Origin: JBOGXF01 sp050694275
GTDB taxonomy: Bacteria; Actinomycetota; CADDZG01; WHSQ01
Assembly: GCA_050694275.1 (NCBI GenBank)
Contig: JBOGXF010000106.1
Span: forward strand, 1-57,126
DNA length: 57,126 bases
Direction of reading: 5' to 3'
The notes under the pieces are model-generated. The model ran no database searches, had not been told where the DNA came from, and was given only the letters and a program-made list of their open reading frames with translations. Below, in pieces: positions 41,351 to 49,260 of this stretch (its first letter is position 1; each line of letters starts with the position of its first letter). A program made the translations under genes and the position numbers.

Positions 41351-42544
41351 TCAATCTAGACGGCCGAGGATCTTCCTGCTGATCACCACCCGCTGGATCT
41401 GACCGGTTCCCTCGAAGATGTCGTAGACCTTGATATCCCGGAACCACTTCTCGACGAGGTGCTCCTTCGAGTAGCCCTCGGGCCCCATGACCTGGATGGC
41501 GCCGATGCATGCCCGGAGCGCGGCGGGAGGAGCGTAAGCCTTGGACATCGACGCCTCTTTCGAGTTCGGGATCTTCTGGTCGGCCATCCACGCCGCCTGC
41601 CACACGAGGCCCCGGGCCGCCCCGAGCTCGCGCTTCATCTGCGCGAGTTTCTGCTCGATCGCGGCGCGCCGGGAAAACGAGACGGTCATCGGGAGCTCCG
41701 CCGCGACCCAGTCGCGCGCGTACTCGTATGCGGCGCGGCCGATCCCGAGAGCCATCGCCGCGACCGATGGACGCGACACGTCGAACGCCTTCATCGTCCC
41801 CTTGAAACCAGATCCCTCGGGTTCCAGGGCTGCCTCGCCGCCGAGGATGTGATCGAACGGTAGACGACAGTCATCGAGGCTGAAGGCTGCGGTCTCCGAC
41901 GCGGTCAGTCCCATCTTCTTCTCGATGTTGAGGATGTTGAATCCGGGTGTGCCCTTCTCGATGACGAAGAACTTCTGCCCCGCGCGGCCGAGCGACTTGT
42001 CGACCGTGGCGTTGACCACGACGATGTGAGCGCGCGCGCCGTTCGTGCAGTAAATCTTCTGCCCGTTCAGGATCCATTCGTCGTCGTCCCGCACCGCGGT
42101 CGTCTGCACGTTCGAGACGTCGGAACCCGCCTGTGGCTCGGTTACCGCCAGTGCGCCGAAGCGCGGTTCGTCCGCGTCGACGTTGAAGACGTCGTCGAGA
42201 AAGCGCTTCTTCTGGTCGGGCGTTCCGGCGGCGAAGATCGACGGCGCGGCGAGGCCCGGGCCGGGGATGTTGAGCAGGACCGCAGGGTCGCCCCACGCCA
42301 GCTCCTCCGAGCCGACGACCGCGATCATGCTCCCGATCGCCTTGTTCGCGCCGGCCTCCGCCCGCTCTTCGGGCATGATCGAAGCGCGGTTTCCGGCGAG
42401 CTCCCCGAGCTGGCGGATCGTCTCGGTCGGGAGCACTCCCTTCTCGTCCGCCTCGCGGGCCAGGGGGCGAAGCGTCTGCTCTGCGAACTGATGGACGAAG
42501 TCGCGGATCATCGCGACCGTCTCGTCGAGCTGGAAGTCGATCAT
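41351..42544 (-). CDS. Acyl-CoA dehydrogenase
   Basis: 397-residue FAD enzyme that oxidises acyl-CoA at the alpha-beta bond and passes electrons to ETF. AVTEPQAGSDVSNVQTTA, TNGARA, and the C-terminal GPEGYSKEHLVEKWFRD and IYDIFEGTGQ-type (here VYDIFEGTGQIQ) segments are diagnostic; the last includes the usual glutamate base. The ATG overlaps the stop of the second dehydrogenase gene (ATGA), fixing the start; a longer open frame upstream lies inside that gene. Confidence 0.92.
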   Translation of the reverse strand: MIDFQLDETVAMIRDFVHQFAEQTLRPLAREADEKGVLPTETIRQLGELAGNRASIMPEERAEAGANKAIGSMIAVVGSEELAWGDPAVLLNIPGPGLAAPSIFAAGTPDQKKRFLDDVFNVDADEPRFGALAVTEPQAGSDVSNVQTTAVRDDDEWILNGQKIYCTNGARAHIVVVNATVDKSLGRAGQKFFVIEKGTPGFNILNIEKKMGLTASETAAFSLDDCRLPFDHILGGEAALEPEGSGFKGTMKAFDVSRPSVAAMALGIGRAAYEYARDWVAAELPMTVSFSRRAAIEQKLAQMKRELGAARGLVWQAAWMADQKIPNSKEASMSKAYAPPAALRACIGAIQVMGPEGYSKEHLVEKWFRDIKVYDIFEGTGQIQRVVISRKILGRLD

Positions 42545-43632
42545 TGCCACACGCTCCTCGCGACCATCACGTCGCCGACCGCCTCGGGCGAGTCGAGCAC
42601 CGATAGCGTCACGGCATCGCGGAACCATTTCTCGACTGGGTGGTCGCGGATGTATCCGTGCCCCCCGAGAATCTGAACGCCGTCGTCGCCGCACCGCACC
42701 GCGGCCTGAAGGGCCTGTCCGTTCGCCTCGGCGACGTCGGCGGAAGTCGCCTCGCCGCGATCGATCTTCCACGCCGCGCGCCGGACCGCGAGCCGCGCCG
42801 CCTCGACCGCGATCGCCATGTCGGCGATCTTGAACGAGATCGCCTGAAACGCGCCGATCGGCTTTCCGAACGCCTCGCGTTCGACCGCGTAGTGAGACGC
42901 ATACTCGAGCGATGCGCGCGCGGTCCCAACCGCGACCGCTCCGACCAGGAGCTTGGCCCACAGCACGGCTTGGTCGAGCCCCGGCCCGTGGGCAAGGGCG
43001 TCGCCGACGCCGTCGAAACGCACGACGGAGCTTGGTGCGGCCTCGAGCCCGAGCTTGCCCTCGGGCCGAAGGATCTCGTACCCCCGTCCGCCGTCGAAGA
43101 CGACGGCCGCGATCCCGTCCGCTTGCCGGCCGACGACGATTCCGAGGGTGGCCTCGGCTGCGTCGAGGACGCCGTACTTCTCGCCGGTCGCCTTGTCCCC
43201 GTCGACCGTCGTGTCGAAGGCCTCGAGGTCCCCTGCGGCGATCTTCTCGCCCAGGGCGACGAACGAGCGGGCCGGGGCGACCTCGGCAAAGCGAGGCAGG
43301 TACTTCCTCTTCTGCTCGTCGCTTCCGGCGCGCCCGATGACGATCGCGGCGAGGCCCGAGCCCAGCAGGTGATAAGCGATGCCGGGATCGCCCCACGCGA
43401 GCTCCTCGGCGGCGATGCAGTGGGTCATCGCGTCGAACGTGCCCCCGCCCCCGTGCTCCTCGCCGACGGGGGCCGCCACTCCAATCTCGTGGATCTGGGC
43501 GAAGATCTCGTCCGAAGTCCGCCCCGCGCTCTCACACTGCCGCGCCTCGGCCCGCAAGACCGAGGCCGCGAAGTCGTGCAAGGTCTCCTTGAGGGCTCTC
43601 TGCTCGTCGGTTGGCTGGAGATCGAATCCCAC
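42541..43632 (-). CDS. Acyl-CoA dehydrogenase family protein, atypical
   Basis: 363 residues, same fold as the gene after it but with weaker motifs: AEELAWGDPGIAYHLLGSG, VEREAFGKPIGAFQAISF, and GGHGYIRDHPVEKWFRDA. The usual active-site glutamate region near the C-terminus reads TLSVLDSPEA, so a glutamate is not obvious there. May be a partner subunit of an alpha2beta2 enzyme, as with some steroid or branched-acid dehydrogenases. GTG start with GGAGG 6 nt upstream. First gene of the lipid operon. Confidence 0.83.
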   Translation of the reverse strand: MGFDLQPTDEQRALKETLHDFAASVLRAEARQCESAGRTSDEIFAQIHEIGVAAPVGEEHGGGGTFDAMTHCIAAEELAWGDPGIAYHLLGSGLAAIVIGRAGSDEQKRKYLPRFAEVAPARSFVALGEKIAAGDLEAFDTTVDGDKATGEKYGVLDAAEATLGIVVGRQADGIAAVVFDGGRGYEILRPEGKLGLEAAPSSVVRFDGVGDALAHGPGLDQAVLWAKLLVGAVAVGTARASLEYASHYAVEREAFGKPIGAFQAISFKIADMAIAVEAARLAVRRAAWKIDRGEATSADVAEANGQALQAAVRCGDDGVQILGGHGYIRDHPVEKWFRDAVTLSVLDSPEAVGDVMVARSVWQ

Positions 43633-43647
43633 GGCACCTCCAAGGTC

Positions 43648-43667
43648 ACTTGACCAGACGGTCAAGT
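43648..43667. promoter_or_regulatory. Palindromic operator upstream of the lipid operon
   Basis: ACTTGACC-AGAC-GGTCAAGT, perfect 8-bp arms. It lies between a TATACT box (43676-43681) and the ribosome-binding site on the minus strand, over the expected transcription start. The shape fits TetR-family repressors. No regulator gene is adjacent. Confidence 0.7.
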
Positions 43668-43675
43668 TTCCACCG

Positions 43676-43681
43676 AGTATA
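43676..43681 (-). promoter_or_regulatory. -10 box of the lipid operon promoter
   Basis: TATACT on the minus strand, 44 nt before the GTG at 43632 and 9 nt from the operator palindrome. A convincing -35 is not visible. Confidence 0.55.
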
Positions 43682-43733
43682 TCCACAGGACCGAGCGCCA
43701 AATCCCCGAAAGTGCATCGCATCCGCCGCGCCA

Positions 43734-44010
43734 TATGTTTTGATTGCGATACGTGAGAAAGGAGGTGGTCCAGACTTGTTACTTAGTTTTGACGGACCTC
43801 ACGAGGTGAGCCGCTGCTAGTGGCCTAGCCTCACATCTGGGATTCTGGCCACCTCGGCAAGGCCACGGACAGAATCCACCCGGCTCACCGCCATCCCCCG
43901 TCCCGGAGTGGTCCCCCGGGCGGCGGCCGGCACTCGTCGACGCCGAACGTGCGGAGGATGTGTAAGCCAGGAACGAACCGGCGCAGGGGTCACCCTGCGC
44001 CGGTTTCCTT
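43734..44010 (+). ncRNA. Candidate structured RNA or leader with tiny reading frames
   Basis: A + strand unit starting near TATGTT (43734-43739). It has AAAGGAGGT (43758-43766), a perfect nine-base complement to the 16S anti-Shine-Dalgarno, followed at the right distance by TTG (43776) opening a 14-codon frame ending at 43820; an overlapping frame from GTG 43753 has 18 codons. Downstream, GGTGAGCCG (43805-43813) pairs perfectly with CGGCTCACC (43881-43889), enclosing GGATTCTG/CAGAATCC (43840-43847 with 43870-43877). A perfect 13-bp terminator ends it. No family recognised. It fills a 433-bp gap without ordinary genes. Confidence 0.5.
43976..44006 (+). terminator. Strong intrinsic terminator
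   Basis: AACCGGCGCAGGG and CCCTGCGCCGGTT, 13-bp perfect arms with a 4-nt loop, followed by TCCTTTCC. It ends the + strand unit starting near 43740; the neighbouring genes on both sides are on the minus strand, so nothing else would use it in this direction. Confidence 0.8.
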
Positions 44011-44013
44011 TCC

Positions 44014-44062
44014 GCCGAGTGGTCGTGAGACGCCATGGAGGGGCGCGTGGCGACCACTCGAC
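44014..44062. repeat. 49-bp inverted repeat, copy C
   Basis: Left arm GCCGAGTGGTC, right arm GACCACTCGAC (one mismatch), spacer 27 nt nearly identical to copy D (23 of 27). It lies 3 bp past the ligA stop codon. Confidence 0.88.
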
Positions 44063-44065
44063 GAC

Positions 44066-46069
44066 TCAACTCAGGAGCTTCACGAACGCCCTTTCGTCGA
44101 GGATCTCGACGCCCAGCTCCTGCGCCTTGTCGAGCTTCGATCCCGGGCTCTCGCCCGCCACGACGTAGTCGGTCTTCTTCGACACGCTCGAGGTGACCTT
44201 GCCCCCGCGATCCTCGATCTCCTTCGCCGCTTGGGAACGGCTGTAGGCCGCGAGCGAACCGGTGAGCACGAAGGTCTTGCCCGAGAGCGGGCCGCCCTTT
44301 TTCGGTGCGGGGGGCCGCGGCCGGACCCCTCCCTCGCGCAGGCGCTCGAGGACGTCCCGGTTGCGTTCCTCGGCGAAGAAGGAGGCGATCGAGGCGGCGA
44401 TGACCGACCCTATTCCCTCCACGCCCTCGAAGTCCTCGGCGGTCATGCGCTCGAGTTTGTCGAGCGAGCCGACCTCGATAGCCAGCACCTCGGCCGCCGA
44501 GTAGCCGACGTGCGGGATGCCCAACGCGGTCAGAAAGCTCGCGAGCGGCCGCGTGCGAGAGGCATCGATCGCCTTCATGAGGTTGTCGATCGACTTGGAT
44601 CCCCAGCCCTCGAGCCCCTCGAACATCTCTGGGCGGAGGTAGTAGATGTCGGCGACGTCGTTGATCCAGCCCTTGTCGAGAAGCATGACGATCGTCTGAT
44701 AGCCAAGTCCTTCGATGTCCATACCTCCGCGACTCGCGAAGTGAAAGATGCGTTCACGCGCCTGGGCAGGGCACTCGTAGATGTTGAGACAACGTGTCGC
44801 CGCCTCCTCGGGATTCCGGACCAGCTCGGATCCGCAGGATGGACACTTCTTGGGCATCTTCCAGCGTCTGGTCCGAGCCGGACGCCTCGACAGCACGGGG
44901 CCGACGACCTCGGGAATGACGTCGCCCGCGCGCCGCACGGTCACGGTATCTTTTGGCCGCACATCCTTGCGCGCGACCTCGTCCTCGTTGTGCAGCGTCG
45001 CGGTCGTGATGTTGACGCCGCCGACGAACACGGTCTCGAGACTCGCGAACGGGGTCACGACTCCGGTGCGTCCCACCGAGGCAAAAATGTCCTTCAGCAA
45101 CGTCGTGCGTTCCTCAGGCGGGAACTTGTAGGCGATCGCCCAGCGCGGCGCCTTGGATGTATAGCCGAGCTCCTCCTGCTGGCCGATCGAGTCGACCTTG
45201 ACCACGACCCCGTCGATCTCGAACGGCACGTCGTGCCGATGTTCCTGCCAGTAGGTGCAGTGCTCGTAGACCTCATCGAGATCCTCGAGGCGGCGGTTCT
45301 CGCGGTTGGTCCGCAGCCCCCACTTCTTGATCGCCTCGAGCGAATCCCAGTGCGAGGAGAAGCGATGGCCCTCGGCGTAACCGACGCCGTGACACACGAG
45401 CGAAAGGCTCCGTTCGCTGGTGACCGCCGGGTTCTTCTGTCGCAGCGAACCCGCCGCGGCGTTGCGGGGGTTGGCGAAGGTTCTCGCGCCCGCCTCGCCG
45501 AGGCGCTGGTTGAGCTTGTCAAAGTCATCCGTGCGCATGTAGACCTCGCCGCGCACCTCGAGGATCTTGGGAGGGTCGCCGCGGAGCCTCAGCGGAACGC
45601 TGGGAATGGTGCGGAGATTGGCGGTGATGTCCTCGCCCACGCGCCCGTCGCCCCGCGTTGTCCCGGTGACCAACCGGCCGTCCTCGTAGGTGAGGTTGAC
45701 CGCGACCCCGTCCATCTTCAGCTCGACCACGAAGCTCGATGCGGTCCCGATGGCACGTTCGACCCGGCCTCCCCACGCCTTCAGCTCCTCGAGTGTGAAG
45801 CAGTTGTCGAGCGACATCATCGGCGTGCGGTGCGCGACCGGGGCGAACATCTCGGACGGCGGCGCGCCGACCCTCTGCGTCGGTGAGTCGGGCGTCACGA
45901 GATCGGGATAGGTCTCCTCGATCGAAATGAGTTCGCCGACGAGCGCGTCATACTCGGCGTCGGCGATCTCGGGGTCATCGAGCACGTGATAGCGATAGGA
46001 GTGATGGTCGATCGCCTCGCGCAGCTCCCCGGCGCGCCGGCGCGCGTCCTTCTTGTTCAGCTTGGTCAT
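44066..46069 (-). CDS. ligA: NAD-dependent DNA ligase
   Basis: 667-residue replicative ligase that seals nicks with NAD+ as cofactor. Adenylation lysine K118 in VVELKMDGVAVN, the N-terminal Ia domain HSYRYHVLDDPEIADAEYD, zinc finger CPSCGSEL...CLNIYECPAQ, helix-hairpin-helix region, and a C-terminal BRCT domain beginning LSGKTFVLTGSL. Length and domain order are normal. No clear Shine-Dalgarno before the ATG. It follows the methyltransferase gene by 30 bp on the same strand. Confidence 0.97.
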   Translation of the reverse strand: MTKLNKKDARRRAGELREAIDHHSYRYHVLDDPEIADAEYDALVGELISIEETYPDLVTPDSPTQRVGAPPSEMFAPVAHRTPMMSLDNCFTLEELKAWGGRVERAIGTASSFVVELKMDGVAVNLTYEDGRLVTGTTRGDGRVGEDITANLRTIPSVPLRLRGDPPKILEVRGEVYMRTDDFDKLNQRLGEAGARTFANPRNAAAGSLRQKNPAVTSERSLSLVCHGVGYAEGHRFSSHWDSLEAIKKWGLRTNRENRRLEDLDEVYEHCTYWQEHRHDVPFEIDGVVVKVDSIGQQEELGYTSKAPRWAIAYKFPPEERTTLLKDIFASVGRTGVVTPFASLETVFVGGVNITTATLHNEDEVARKDVRPKDTVTVRRAGDVIPEVVGPVLSRRPARTRRWKMPKKCPSCGSELVRNPEEAATRCLNIYECPAQARERIFHFASRGGMDIEGLGYQTIVMLLDKGWINDVADIYYLRPEMFEGLEGWGSKSIDNLMKAIDASRTRPLASFLTALGIPHVGYSAAEVLAIEVGSLDKLERMTAEDFEGVEGIGSVIAASIASFFAEERNRDVLERLREGGVRPRPPAPKKGGPLSGKTFVLTGSLAAYSRSQAAKEIEDRGGKVTSSVSKKTDYVVAGESPGSKLDKAQELGVEILDERAFVKLLS

Positions 46070-46099
46070 GGGGCTATCTTCGCAGGTGTGCGCGGGGAT

Positions 46100-46843
46100 C
46101 TATGGTTGCTCGGCGAGGAGCATGATCCGCCGGCGCGTGAACACCCACTCGCCGCCCTCCTTGCGAAAGTCCATGCCGGTCTCTTCTCCCCGCGTCTCGA
46201 TGAAGGCGTTCACCGCGTCGAACCGCTCCTCGGGGAACTCGCCGGGCGCCATCCACGATGACATCCGCTGAGTCGTCTCGACGACGCGCTCGTCGACGAT
46301 CTCGAGGCCTGCAGCCCGCGCCAGCATCCTGAAGGCCGACGGGGGCCGCGCGGTTCCATGAGACGGATCGCGCAGGGCCTCGAGCTCGTTCCTCGCCGCC
46401 ACTTCCTCGTAGCGCCCGGTGGCGACCTGGTCGACGATCAGGACCCGCCCTCCGTCCGCCGCCACGCGCCTCATCTCGAGGAGAACCGGGAGCGGCTCGA
46501 AGATGTGGTGAAGGGTCTGGGCGCTCGTAACGAGGTCGATCGACGAAGACCGGATCGGCAGGGCGGCGCCGTCGCCGACGACCAGGCGCATGTGAGGGAA
46601 GCGAACCCGCGCCTGCGCGAGCATGCCCCGGGTGAGGTCGACCCCGATCAGTTCGCCGGCGACGTCCGCGAAGAGACTCAGGAAGTTGCCGGTGCCAACC
46701 CCGACCTCGAGCACCGAGTTGCCCGATTCGACACCGCAGAACTCAACCACGCTGAGGTCGTCGAACCGGCCGTGCGTCCGCTCGGCGAAGTGGGCCGCGG
46801 CGCGCTCGAACTCGGATCTGATCCGCGATCGCTCGTCTGGCAT
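46100..46843 (-). CDS. SAM-dependent methyltransferase
   Basis: 247-residue class I methyltransferase. Motif I VLEVGVGTGNFLSLF, then VGDGAALPIRSSSIDLVTSAQTLHHI, characteristic of the UbiE/Methyltransf_11 group. Substrate not deducible. The start codon sits inside an inverted repeat (CGTCTGGC at 46834-46841 and GCCAGACG at 46855-46862). It lies 23 bp after the metallophosphoesterase stop. Confidence 0.85.
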   Translation of the reverse strand: MPDERSRIRSEFERAAAHFAERTHGRFDDLSVVEFCGVESGNSVLEVGVGTGNFLSLFADVAGELIGVDLTRGMLAQARVRFPHMRLVVGDGAALPIRSSSIDLVTSAQTLHHIFEPLPVLLEMRRVAADGGRVLIVDQVATGRYEEVAARNELEALRDPSHGTARPPSAFRMLARAAGLEIVDERVVETTQRMSSWMAPGEFPEERFDAVNAFIETRGEETGMDFRKEGGEWVFTRRRIMLLAEQP

Positions 46844-46866
46844 GCCCGTAGCCTGCCAGACGCGCG

Positions 46867-49191
46867 TCAGAGGAGCGTCAGCGCCTCCATCGTTGCGGCG
46901 CGGGCGGTGTCCGTTGCGGCGGCGCGACCTTGCGATTGCTTGCCCGGACGGGTCGCCTCGAACTCGACGACGATCTCAGTGGGCAGGAAGTTATCGGCGC
47001 CCCCGAACGTCACCGTTATCGGGTTGCCCGATCCCGGCGGGCCGCTGATCCGCAGCGTCGTGGCGGCGCGACCGTCCTCATCGGTGATGGCCGTCGTGGT
47101 TTTACCGGCGCGCTCGAACGTCACCGTCACCCCCGCCACGGGATCCCCCGATGTGGTCTCGAGGATCGCCGAGACGTCCGCTCGTTGACCTACTTGTCCA
47201 GAGGTGTCCCCGGTGTAGGTCAGGGTGGTCGCGATCTCGGCGTTGAGCCACTCTGGTGCCGGCAGCAACAACTCGACGTTGCGATCCTCCGGCGTCCCCA
47301 TCTTGGTGAGGTCGGCCTGGGGATCATAGAAGCCGACCTCGCGACCGAAGGATGCGAGCCAGTCTTCGTTGATGTCGGCCTCGGCCCCCCCAAGTGCGAT
47401 CTCGCTCGTCGGATCGTCGGTGGTCCAGTCGATGTGCGCGGCATCGGGACCGACCAGCGCGTCGACCACGACCGCGAAGATCGACAGCGTCCCATCGCGG
47501 TTGTCCGCGACCTCGATCGTGCGGCTCTGGTGCGGGAGGTCCGCGATCGCCGAGGTGTTCACTTCCCAGAATCCCGTGTCCTCACGCGCGTCCTCGGCCC
47601 CGTGGGCCCAGATCTTGTTCTGGTGGGTGTGCCCGTCGGCCTGCAGGACGACGTTGGGAAAACGCAGAAGGAGCTCGATCAGCTCTTCGGCGGTCGCGCC
47701 GGGAGAGGGACCGGGACCCCCGGTGAAGGAGCCCGTATTGTCCATCGAGCTCATCGGATGGTGAACGAGGACCACCAGCAGCTTGTTCTCGCCCGCAGGA
47801 TTCGTGATCTTGTTCCCGTCTTCGTCGTAGTAGGTCGTCGAGTGCGCGACCAGCTCTTGCTCGAGCCAATCGAGCTGCGCCGGATCGATGTTGCCCCCCT
47901 CGAGGCCCTCGGGGGGGTTGCTGTCGAGCGCGATGTAATGGAACAGGCCTTCGTCGAACGAATAGCACGCACGCTCGAGGAGGTTGCCGTCCTCGTCGCG
48001 GCACCGGGGAGAGCCGGCGTCGTCCGGCCCGTAGCCGTGGCCTACCGGGATCCCGGTCGTGATGCGATGCTCGTCGATCCACGACGACCTGCACGCGTGC
48101 TCCGCGACCTCGCGGCCGGCCGCCGCAGCGAGGCACGCCTCCTCGTCGCCCGGCTGCTTGAACTCTTGGCTGCGATACAGCGGCATGCGTCCTGGATCCG
48201 ACGGGACGATCTTGCGGGCCGCGGGCGCGGGGTCGCTGAGGATCTCGGTCAGCACCGCCATGAAGGCCTCTTCATCTTCGTTTTCGAACGCGGCGCAGAG
48301 CCGCTGCTTCTGGTCGGGCGGGATGTCCTGCGCGACGACCTTGAGGTTGCCGACGTAATAGTTGCGATAGACCGCCCGCCACGCCTTGAGGTCGTCGTGC
48401 GCGTGGCCGCTGAGCTCGTCGGGAAGGGTGCCCTGGACCTTGACGTCGTGGTTGCCGGGCAACGAATACCAGGGGATCTGCGAGACCCCATCGTTCAGGC
48501 CGGTTGCCCAGAAGGGCTCGTTGGCGGCCTCGAGCACGCTGCCCCCCGGGACGCGGTCGCTGAGGCTCCGCTCCCCGGCCCCCGTCGGGTCGTTCGCCTG
48601 CGGCCCGTCGTAGCCCTCGCCCCCGAGCACCGGGTCGTCGCCCGTGTCGGGATCGATCAGCTTGGCGCCGTCGAAGATGTCGATGATCCAGCGGATCTCG
48701 TTGTACTGCTGGTTGTCGGCGAGGTCGCCGAGTCCGACGACGAAATCAAGCGGCTCGCCCAATACGGGGCTGCCGGTACGCGCGACCGCGTCGGCGGCCC
48801 TGACGTGGGCGTTCATGAGATGCGGAACCATCGTCTCGTGCGGCCGGAAGGCCGAGGAACTCACGCCGGGAAAGGGTCCGCACGGATCGGCGCCCTCGCC
48901 GCGGGCGGGCGATTCCTCGTCGGCGAGCTGGACGTCGGCGATCGCATAGAAAGCGGTCAACGGCGCCCGGCTCGATGCCCGGTCGGGGTCGGATGCCACG
49001 AAGTCTTCCCGTACGACCAGCCCCTCGCCGGGTCCGCACACGAGGGTCCCGTCGGGTCCGACTTGAAGGGTGGCGTCGAGCGTGGTGACCCCGCAGGGCT
49101 CAGAGCTCGTCACTTGAGCCGTGGCGCCCGAAGCGAGGGCCGAGGCTGCGACCATGGCAAGAACGAGAAGGGCGGCACCCAGGCGCGTCAT
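46867..49191 (-). CDS. Secreted metallophosphoesterase with C-terminal Ig-like domain
   Basis: 774 residues. Sec signal peptide 1-26. A calcineurin-like metallophosphoesterase domain: VVGLGDLADNQQ, SLPGNHDVKVQG, LVHHPMSSMD and QADGHTHQNK supply metal ligands. The first motif, usually DxH, reads ADVQLADEES, as in the PPA1498-type family. The last 110 residues form an Ig-like domain of the invasin/Big kind (VAGVTVTFERAGKTTTAITDEDGRA). No anchor is seen, so it should be released or held by the cell wall. Substrate unknown. Confidence 0.85.
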   Translation of the reverse strand: MTRLGAALLVLAMVAASALASGATAQVTSSEPCGVTTLDATLQVGPDGTLVCGPGEGLVVREDFVASDPDRASSRAPLTAFYAIADVQLADEESPARGEGADPCGPFPGVSSSAFRPHETMVPHLMNAHVRAADAVARTGSPVLGEPLDFVVGLGDLADNQQYNEIRWIIDIFDGAKLIDPDTGDDPVLGGEGYDGPQANDPTGAGERSLSDRVPGGSVLEAANEPFWATGLNDGVSQIPWYSLPGNHDVKVQGTLPDELSGHAHDDLKAWRAVYRNYYVGNLKVVAQDIPPDQKQRLCAAFENEDEEAFMAVLTEILSDPAPAARKIVPSDPGRMPLYRSQEFKQPGDEEACLAAAAGREVAEHACRSSWIDEHRITTGIPVGHGYGPDDAGSPRCRDEDGNLLERACYSFDEGLFHYIALDSNPPEGLEGGNIDPAQLDWLEQELVAHSTTYYDEDGNKITNPAGENKLLVVLVHHPMSSMDNTGSFTGGPGPSPGATAEELIELLLRFPNVVLQADGHTHQNKIWAHGAEDAREDTGFWEVNTSAIADLPHQSRTIEVADNRDGTLSIFAVVVDALVGPDAAHIDWTTDDPTSEIALGGAEADINEDWLASFGREVGFYDPQADLTKMGTPEDRNVELLLPAPEWLNAEIATTLTYTGDTSGQVGQRADVSAILETTSGDPVAGVTVTFERAGKTTTAITDEDGRAATTLRISGPPGSGNPITVTFGGADNFLPTEIVVEFEATRPGKQSQGRAAATDTARAATMEALTLL

Positions 49192-49260
49192 GGTGAGACT
49201 AATTAGCGACCCGAGCCTCCTTCCCTGCCTGAGATGGAGAGAGTTTCCAGGCCCGCCCTC

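Noticed and set aside
41351..43396. Single 681-residue protein spanning both acyl-CoA dehydrogenases
   Set aside because: The upstream part reads the second dehydrogenase gene in a wrong frame; the ATG at 42544 overlapping that gene's stop is the normal start.
43734..44010. Known RNAs (RNase P, SRP, tmRNA, 6S, 6C) for the orphan unit
   Set aside because: The characteristic conserved sequences of RNase P, SRP and tmRNA are not visible, and the two C-run hairpins of 6C RNA do not fit. I could not match 6S-like RNA either, but that is harder to exclude by eye.
46930..49206. Long open frame on the + strand opposite the metallophosphoesterase
   Set aside because: High GC gives long antisense frames. 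The minus strand has a signal peptide and the full set of metal-binding motifs; the + frame has Arg/Val/Gly-rich sequence without motifs.
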